From: Candidatus Doudnabacteria bacterium | GTDB taxonomy: Bacteria > Patescibacteriota > Doudnabacteria > UBA920 > O2-02-FULL-48-8 | Assembly (NCBI GenBank): GCA_016198045.1 | Contig: JACQJI010000037.1 | Location: 1-18,773 of the forward strand | DNA length: 18,773 nt | Direction of reading: 5' to 3' | Part shown: piece after piece, positions 16,201 to 18,773 of the stretch | How the letters are laid out: each line of letters opens with the position of its first letter | Numbering within the stretch: the first letter of the stretch is position 1 | Notes under the pieces: model-generated | Seen by the model: only the letters and a program-made list of their open reading frames with translations | What the model was told of the DNA's origin: nothing | Databases searched by the model: none | Position numbers and translations under genes: made by a program

Positions 16201-16687
16201 ACCAAATTGCGACGGCTCGGGTTATGGCGCCACTGTCCATGATCATGAACTCACTCGCTGTAATAGCCGACTGAGTCATGATCGTTCCACATACCGCCAT
16301 GGCCTTAACGGCCATCTCGTAGTGGAATTGGAGAGTTGTGCCGGCGGTCAACCGCGCTATGACCTTGCCGTAGTCAGCCGCGTCAACCACCACCAGCACG
16401 CGCTGGTAATCCATGGCTGCAGCCAGGACATTCGTGACCTTGCGAACATCGAGAAACCTGAGGACTCGATCAACGTCTTCTTCAGTGACGAGGTCCTCAA
16501 GTTTCGGTAGGGGTACGACCACTAGTTGGTAGGTGGGCCGTTTGAATAGACGATCCCACGCCTCAATCAACCTCCAAACGAAGCGCTCAAGTAACCCCAC
16601 TGTGGGATCGTGGACACTCCATCCCAGGCCACGGAGGATGCTCACGAGTTCGACGCTGTCAGCATCGACCAAAGCTCGCCTTCTCAT
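16199..16687 (-). CDS. Unrecognised 162-residue protein of a G+C-rich cassette
   Basis: I do not recognise this protein. It begins MRRRALVDADSVELVSILRG and alternates charged/polar and hydrophobic segments: a Trp-containing WRLIEAWDRLFKRPT helix (about 45-59), strands QLVVVPLPK and QRVLVVVDAAD, a DVDRVLRFLDVRKV segment, and a Met/Ala-rich end ITASEFMIMDSGAITRAVAIW. No signal peptide or membrane helix is evident. Codons favour GTC, CTC, GCC and similar G+C-rich choices, unlike the neighbours, which suggests acquisition. The start at 16687 is set by a perfect GGAGG five bases upstream; the frame stays open to a GTG at 16861, but that extension is Gly/Pro-rich and coincides with RNA stems. It stands alone between terminators, beside tRNA-Arg. 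Confidence 0.75.
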   Translation of the reverse strand: MRRRALVDADSVELVSILRGLGWSVHDPTVGLLERFVWRLIEAWDRLFKRPTYQLVVVPLPKLEDLVTEEDVDRVLRFLDVRKVTNVLAAAMDYQRVLVVVDAADYGKVIARLTAGTTLQFHYEMAVKAMAVCGTIMTQSAITASEFMIMDSGAITRAVAIW

Positions 16688-16696
16688 ATTTCCTCC
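16688..16696 (-). promoter_or_regulatory. Strong Shine-Dalgarno that fixes the cassette gene start
   Basis: The minus strand has GGAGGAAATATG: a full GGAGG at 16696-16692, four bases from the ATG at 16687. Most other genes in the window have weak or no Shine-Dalgarno, so this one both decides the start and sets the cassette apart. Confidence 0.8.
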
Positions 16697-16705
16697 GGTT
16701 TGGTC

Positions 16706-16861
16706 GGGCGCCTCAATCTTGCTTAGGACTATCGGTGCCCCGCCACACCGCCGGTCCATAAGCTCGCAGGTCAAGGCGCCCCACACTGGAGTGGGCCCCG
16801 GAGTGTTCTCGCCGGCCGACTGTGCGGCGGGATTGCCGCATCCAGTCCCTCCAGGGCCCAC
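16706..16861 (-). ncRNA. Two-domain structured leader RNA of the G+C-rich cassette
   Basis: This leader folds into two long hairpin domains. Domain 1: 16849-16861 pairs with 16791-16803 (13 pairs, one of them G·U on the minus strand), enclosing 16843-16847/16818-16822 (GACTG/CAGTC) and 16835-16840/16823-16828 (TGCGGC/GCCGCA) with a six-base loop. Domain 2: 16774-16781/16706-16713 (GGGCGCCT/AGGCGCCC), enclosing 16754-16763/16721-16729 (nine pairs with one bulge) and 16746-16750/16733-16737. A hand count of 16741-16860 gives 85 G+C of 120 bases. The domain 2 stem ends ten bases before the Shine-Dalgarno, as in a cis-regulatory leader. It matches no RNase P RNA, tmRNA, SRP RNA or riboswitch motif I know. 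It may be a 5' leader or an independent small RNA. Confidence 0.55.
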
Positions 16862-16884
16862 ATTGGATCTAGTTCCACGCTAAC

Positions 16885-16914
16885 AAAAAAGACCTTGCTG
16901 GTCAAGGCTTTTTC
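16885..16914. terminator. Bidirectional-looking terminator after tRNA-Arg
   Basis: CCTTG at 16893-16897 pairs with CAAGG at 16903-16907 around a five-base loop, flanked by six As on the left and five Ts on the right, so a U tract follows the hairpin in either direction. For the minus-strand tRNA-Arg it ends with TCTTTTTT. A TTGACC within the hairpin (16905-16900) could be a -35 for the cassette downstream, but the 17-base-spaced TAGCGT is a poor -10. Confidence 0.65.
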
Positions 16915-16939
16915 TGGCGTTCCCTTGGGTAAATGTATT

Positions 16940-17014
16940 TGGTGCTCCCAAGAGGATTCGAACCTCTATCCCGAGCTCCGGAGGCCCGTGCTCTATCCGT
17001 TGAGCTATGAGAGC
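16940..17014 (-). tRNA. tRNA-Arg (anticodon CCG)
   Basis: The minus strand folds into a complete cloverleaf: acceptor GCTCTCA with TGGGAGC, D stem GCTC/GAGC, anticodon stem CGGGC/GCTCG around CTCCGGA (anticodon CCG, reading CGG), T arm GAGG-TTCGAAT-CCTC, discriminator A and an encoded CCA. It starts ten bases after the NYN gene stop and is probably co-transcribed with it. Confidence 0.96.
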
Positions 17015-17024
17015 TGGAGTTAAC

Positions 17025-17531
17025 CTATTTCTTCCTAATAGGCATCAGATACCGGCGGGTGTCGGTATCCAAATCGAGATACCAATCCACCAGCTCGCGC
17101 ATTTTGCTGGAAGTGCTTTTGCCGAAAGAGACTAATTCCACTCTCACCCCCTGAATTTGCAAGTACTCAAGCAGTGGAATATAGTCGCCGTCGCCTGAGG
17201 CGAGTACCACCACGTCAAGCTTGGGCAGCAACTTAATAATATCCATAACGATGCCGACGTCCCAATCGCCTTTCTTGGTTCCGCCGTAAAAAGTTTGCAA
17301 ATCCTTGAGCTTAACTTCAAACCCGGCTTTTCTTAAGGCATCGAAAAAACTTTGTTCTTCCGGCATGTCTGCCTTAATTCCATACGCGATTGCCCGAACC
17401 ATCGGCCTTTCCCCAACCGCATCCTTTAGCACACTATTGAAATTCACTCGGGCATTGTAGACATTTCTTGCCGTATAGTATAAGTTTTGAATATCCACAA
17501 ACAAGCCAACTCTTTGTTCTGCTTTAGCCAT
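17025..17531 (-). CDS. NYN-domain (LabA/DUF88-like) protein
   Basis: A 168-residue NYN/PIN-like protein of the LabA/DUF88 group, whose members are mostly predicted metal-dependent ribonucleases. The acidic site is intact: FVDIQN (Asp13, Asn16), KGDWDVGIVMDI (Asp89, Asp91, Asp97) and LASGDGDYIPLLEYL (Asp114, Asp116), followed by the VRVELVSFG strand and STSSKMRELVDWYLDL. It ends in a basic tail RKK. It sits between rmuC and tRNA-Arg; a role in RNA processing or decay is inferred from the family only. A TATAAT at 17551-17546 lies eight bases plus spacing before the ATG and may start a short-leader transcript. Confidence 0.92.
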   Translation of the reverse strand: MAKAEQRVGLFVDIQNLYYTARNVYNARVNFNSVLKDAVGERPMVRAIAYGIKADMPEEQSFFDALRKAGFEVKLKDLQTFYGGTKKGDWDVGIVMDIIKLLPKLDVVVLASGDGDYIPLLEYLQIQGVRVELVSFGKSTSSKMRELVDWYLDLDTDTRRYLMPIRKK

Positions 17532-17535
17532 AAAT

Positions 17536-17566
17536 TAGTTGATAAATTATAGTTAATAGTTGATAG
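17536..17566. repeat. Second AGTTGATA/AGTTAATAG-type AT repeat, with a possible -10
   Basis: The whole 35-base rmuC-NYN gap is this element: AGTTGATAAATTATAGTTAATAGTTGATAG in two parts, closely related to 5492-5522. On the minus strand it includes TATAAT (17551-17546), with predicted +1 at 17539, eight bases before the NYN start. Confidence 0.55.
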
Positions 17567-18601
17567 CTACAAAAGCTTCTCGGGAAGCTCCTCGACCTTT
17601 TTCTTGTCCGCCAAAGCTTCAGCGACGGTGGATTCCGCTTCGAGTTCTAAATTCGAAGCGTTTACAATTTGACTTCTAAGTTTAGCATATCCGTCAACCA
17701 CTGTCGACATGGTGTTGTTTGTATTTTTTACATGATTGGTAAGCGTATCCAATGTTTTATTAAATTTATCTGATTCCTGTTTAATGCCATTAATCATGGC
17801 CAGCACTTGCTGGGCTGCTTTGCTGATTTGCTGTCCGCGCAGCGATACCAAGAGACCGCGCAGTGTGATGTTTAAAGTATTTGGGCCGACAATTATTACT
17901 TTTTTGCCGCGGCTGTAAATTTGCGTCTCTTGATCATTCGCCGTTTCCATATATACGCCTTCACTTGGAATAAACATTAAAGCATAGTCAAAAGTGCCTT
18001 CGTGAGGCAGAATATATTTTTTGTGAATTTCATCAATGCGCTTTTTGACATCTTTCAAAAAGGCTTTTTTTAATCCATCGGCTGACTCTTCGGTTTTAGC
18101 CTCTTTATATAGCCTGTAATTTTCCATGCTGAATTTGCTGTCTATAGGCAACAGTAAATCACCAATCATAATCGCCGCATCCACAACCTCGCCGTTTTTA
18201 AAGCGAAACTGAAATTTGCAAAATTCTTTTGGAAAAACATCAGTGAGCAAGTTTTCTAAAACCTCTTCGCCAAAGTTTCCGCGCAATTTCGGCGAGGTTA
18301 GTGTTTCAGTCAACCTCCTTATGTCTGGGCCGATTTGGCCGACCGAGCCTAGTTCTTTATTCAGCGCCGCAATCACCTTGGCGGCATTATCCAAACGTTC
18401 GTTAATCGCTTTGTTGGTTTCGTCAATGCTTTTTTGCATGCCTTGACGAGTCAGTTCTGTGCCAGCTTTTATCTCCTTCATCCACTCCATCATGACATTC
18501 AAAGTATCGCCTTGCTTTGGTTTTTGGCGGATAAAATAAATCACTGCCGCGAAACCGGCAATCAAGACTGCTAAAATAACATAAGGGTTAAGTCCAGTCA
18601 T
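17567..18601 (-). CDS. rmuC: DNA recombination protein RmuC homologue
   Basis: A 344-residue RmuC family protein, thought to limit DNA inversions and to act as a nuclease-fold protein near replication forks. It has an N-terminal membrane helix (about 7-24), a helical/coiled segment to about 95, and the RmuC domain: SPKLRGNFGEEVLENLL, VVDAAIMIGDLLLPIDSKFSMENYRLY, IHKKYILPHEGTFDYALMFIPSEGVY, KKVIIVGPNTLNITLRGL. The Asp and the IDSKF Lys fit the nuclease-like core. A second coiled stretch ends the protein. The extended -10 lies exactly six bases before the ATG, so its mRNA should be leaderless. Confidence 0.95.
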   Translation of the reverse strand: MTGLNPYVILAVLIAGFAAVIYFIRQKPKQGDTLNVMMEWMKEIKAGTELTRQGMQKSIDETNKAINERLDNAAKVIAALNKELGSVGQIGPDIRRLTETLTSPKLRGNFGEEVLENLLTDVFPKEFCKFQFRFKNGEVVDAAIMIGDLLLPIDSKFSMENYRLYKEAKTEESADGLKKAFLKDVKKRIDEIHKKYILPHEGTFDYALMFIPSEGVYMETANDQETQIYSRGKKVIIVGPNTLNITLRGLLVSLRGQQISKAAQQVLAMINGIKQESDKFNKTLDTLTNHVKNTNNTMSTVVDGYAKLRSQIVNASNLELEAESTVAEALADKKKVEELPEKLL

Positions 18602-18607
18602 GTAATC

Positions 18608-18635
18608 ATTATATCAGAACACAAAAACGCCTCAA
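18608..18635 (-). promoter_or_regulatory. Promoter of rmuC, predicted leaderless
   Basis: The minus strand has TTGAGG at 18635-18630, a 16-base spacer and TATAAT at 18613-18608, preceded by TGA (extended -10). Six bases (GATTAC) follow before the ATG, putting +1 on the start codon. The -35 lies inside the terminator hairpin of the upstream tRNA-Asp. Confidence 0.65.
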
Positions 18636-18642
18636 AGGCGTT
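18623..18642 (-). terminator. Intrinsic terminator of tRNA-Asp
   Basis: On the minus strand AACGCCT (18642-18636) pairs with AGGCGTT (18632-18626) around a three-base loop, with five Ts at 18627-18623. It begins five bases after the tRNA CCA end. Confidence 0.7.
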
Positions 18643-18646
18643 CTTA

Positions 18647-18724
18647 TGGCGGGTCCGAAGGGATTTGAACCCTCGATCTTCCCCGTGACAGGGGGACGTG
18701 TTAACCGGGCTACACCACGGACCC
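18647..18724 (-). tRNA. tRNA-Asp (anticodon GTC)
   Basis: Complete cloverleaf on the minus strand: acceptor GGGTCCG/CGGACCC, D stem GTGT/ACAC, anticodon stem TCCCC/GGGGA around CTGTCAC (anticodon GTC), T loop TTCAAAT, discriminator G and encoded CCA. The gap to the next tRNA is a single base. Confidence 0.96.
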
Positions 18725-18725
18725 G

Positions 18726-18773
18726 TGGTGCCGGCGAGAGGATTTGAACCTCTGACCTTGGGCTTATGAGTCC
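18726..18773 (-). tRNA. tRNA with CAU anticodon (Met or Ile2), 5' part outside the window
   Basis: The 3' part of a tRNA: anticodon loop CTCATAA (anticodon CAT), variable loop AGGTC, T arm AGAGG-TTCAAAT-CCTCT, acceptor strand and encoded CCA. The acceptor 5' half lies beyond the window end, so elongator Met, initiator Met or lysidine-modified Ile cannot be told apart. If the loop has seven bases, positions 31 and 39 form an A/G mismatch. Confidence 0.85.

Noticed and set aside
15935..16510. Plus-strand open frame of 191 codons across the helicase start and the cassette
   Set aside because: It runs antisense through the helicase N-terminus, a promoter, a terminator and the cassette gene, and its translation resembles no protein.
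16688..16861. Longer form of the cassette gene starting at GTG 16861
   Set aside because: The added 58 residues are Gly/Pro/Ala-rich without coding character, no ribosome binding site precedes the GTG, and the region forms RNA stems. A perfect GGAGG points to 16687.
16706..16861. RNase P RNA, tmRNA, SRP RNA or group II intron as identity of the structured leader
   Set aside because: None of the hallmark motifs that I know (for example the SRP GGAA loop region, tmRNA CCA end, intron domain V) is present.
16160..17014. Attachment-site duplication of the tRNA-Arg 3' end flanking the cassette
   Set aside because: I compared the tRNA 3' end with 16160-16200 and found no matching repeat, and there is no integrase.

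Overview
The window looks like chromosomal DNA from a Patescibacteria/CPR bacterium. The lineage within the phylum cannot be fixed from this sequence, although a Parcubacteria-type genome is plausible. The reasons are very compact, co-directional genes with many ATGA stop/start overlaps, small lineage-style membrane proteins placed inside universal operons, a free-standing folate/F420-type gamma-glutamate ligase, and TGA used as a genuine stop (thyA, rplA, the helicase and others), so this is code 11 and not code 25. Every gene I accept lies on the minus strand, so transcription runs from the right end to the left.

Reading in the direction of transcription. (1) 18773-16940: a partial tRNA-Met-type (CAU), tRNA-Asp(GUC), a terminator interleaved with the rmuC promoter, rmuC, a NYN-domain (LabA-like) gene, and tRNA-Arg(CCG) with its terminator. 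(2) 16861-16172: a G+C-rich cassette unlike its surroundings, made of a strongly structured leader, a perfect Shine-Dalgarno, an unrecognised 162-residue gene and a terminator. (3) 16162-10417: a near-leaderless UvrD/PcrA-type helicase-nuclease, a four-helix membrane protein, a membrane-anchored cupredoxin-like protein without a copper site, a free-standing tRNA-binding domain, and a mitochondrial-type phenylalanyl-tRNA synthetase (catalytic domain plus FDX-ACB). (4) 10419-8279: gyrB with its own promoter and a terminator. (5) 8335-3147: secE, a cloverleaf-like inverted-repeat element, a YdjM-like membrane protein, nusG, a slipin, rplK (L11), a two-helix membrane protein, rplA (L1), an ECF S-component-like protein and the gamma-glutamate ligase. 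(6) 3142-24: dcd, dut, tmk, thyA and a HAD-family gene.

Together the genes cover transcription/translation (nusG, L11, L1, PheRS, tRNAs), protein export (secE), DNA topology and repair (gyrB, helicase-nuclease, rmuC) and one pyrimidine pathway (dCTP to dUTP to dUMP to dTMP to dTDP). The thymidylate operon needs a folate cofactor, and the neighbouring S-component/gamma-glutamate ligase pair could help obtain or retain it; that link is inference.

The items most worth a second look are the mitochondrial-type PheRS with a detached PheT-like tRNA-binding domain, the G+C-rich cassette with its two-domain structured leader, and the three-stem element filling the secE-ydjM gap, which also reads as a 46-codon frame. 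There is also a recurrent promoter form: an extended -10 (TGnTATAAT) placed so close to the ATG that dcd and rmuC should have leaderless mRNAs.
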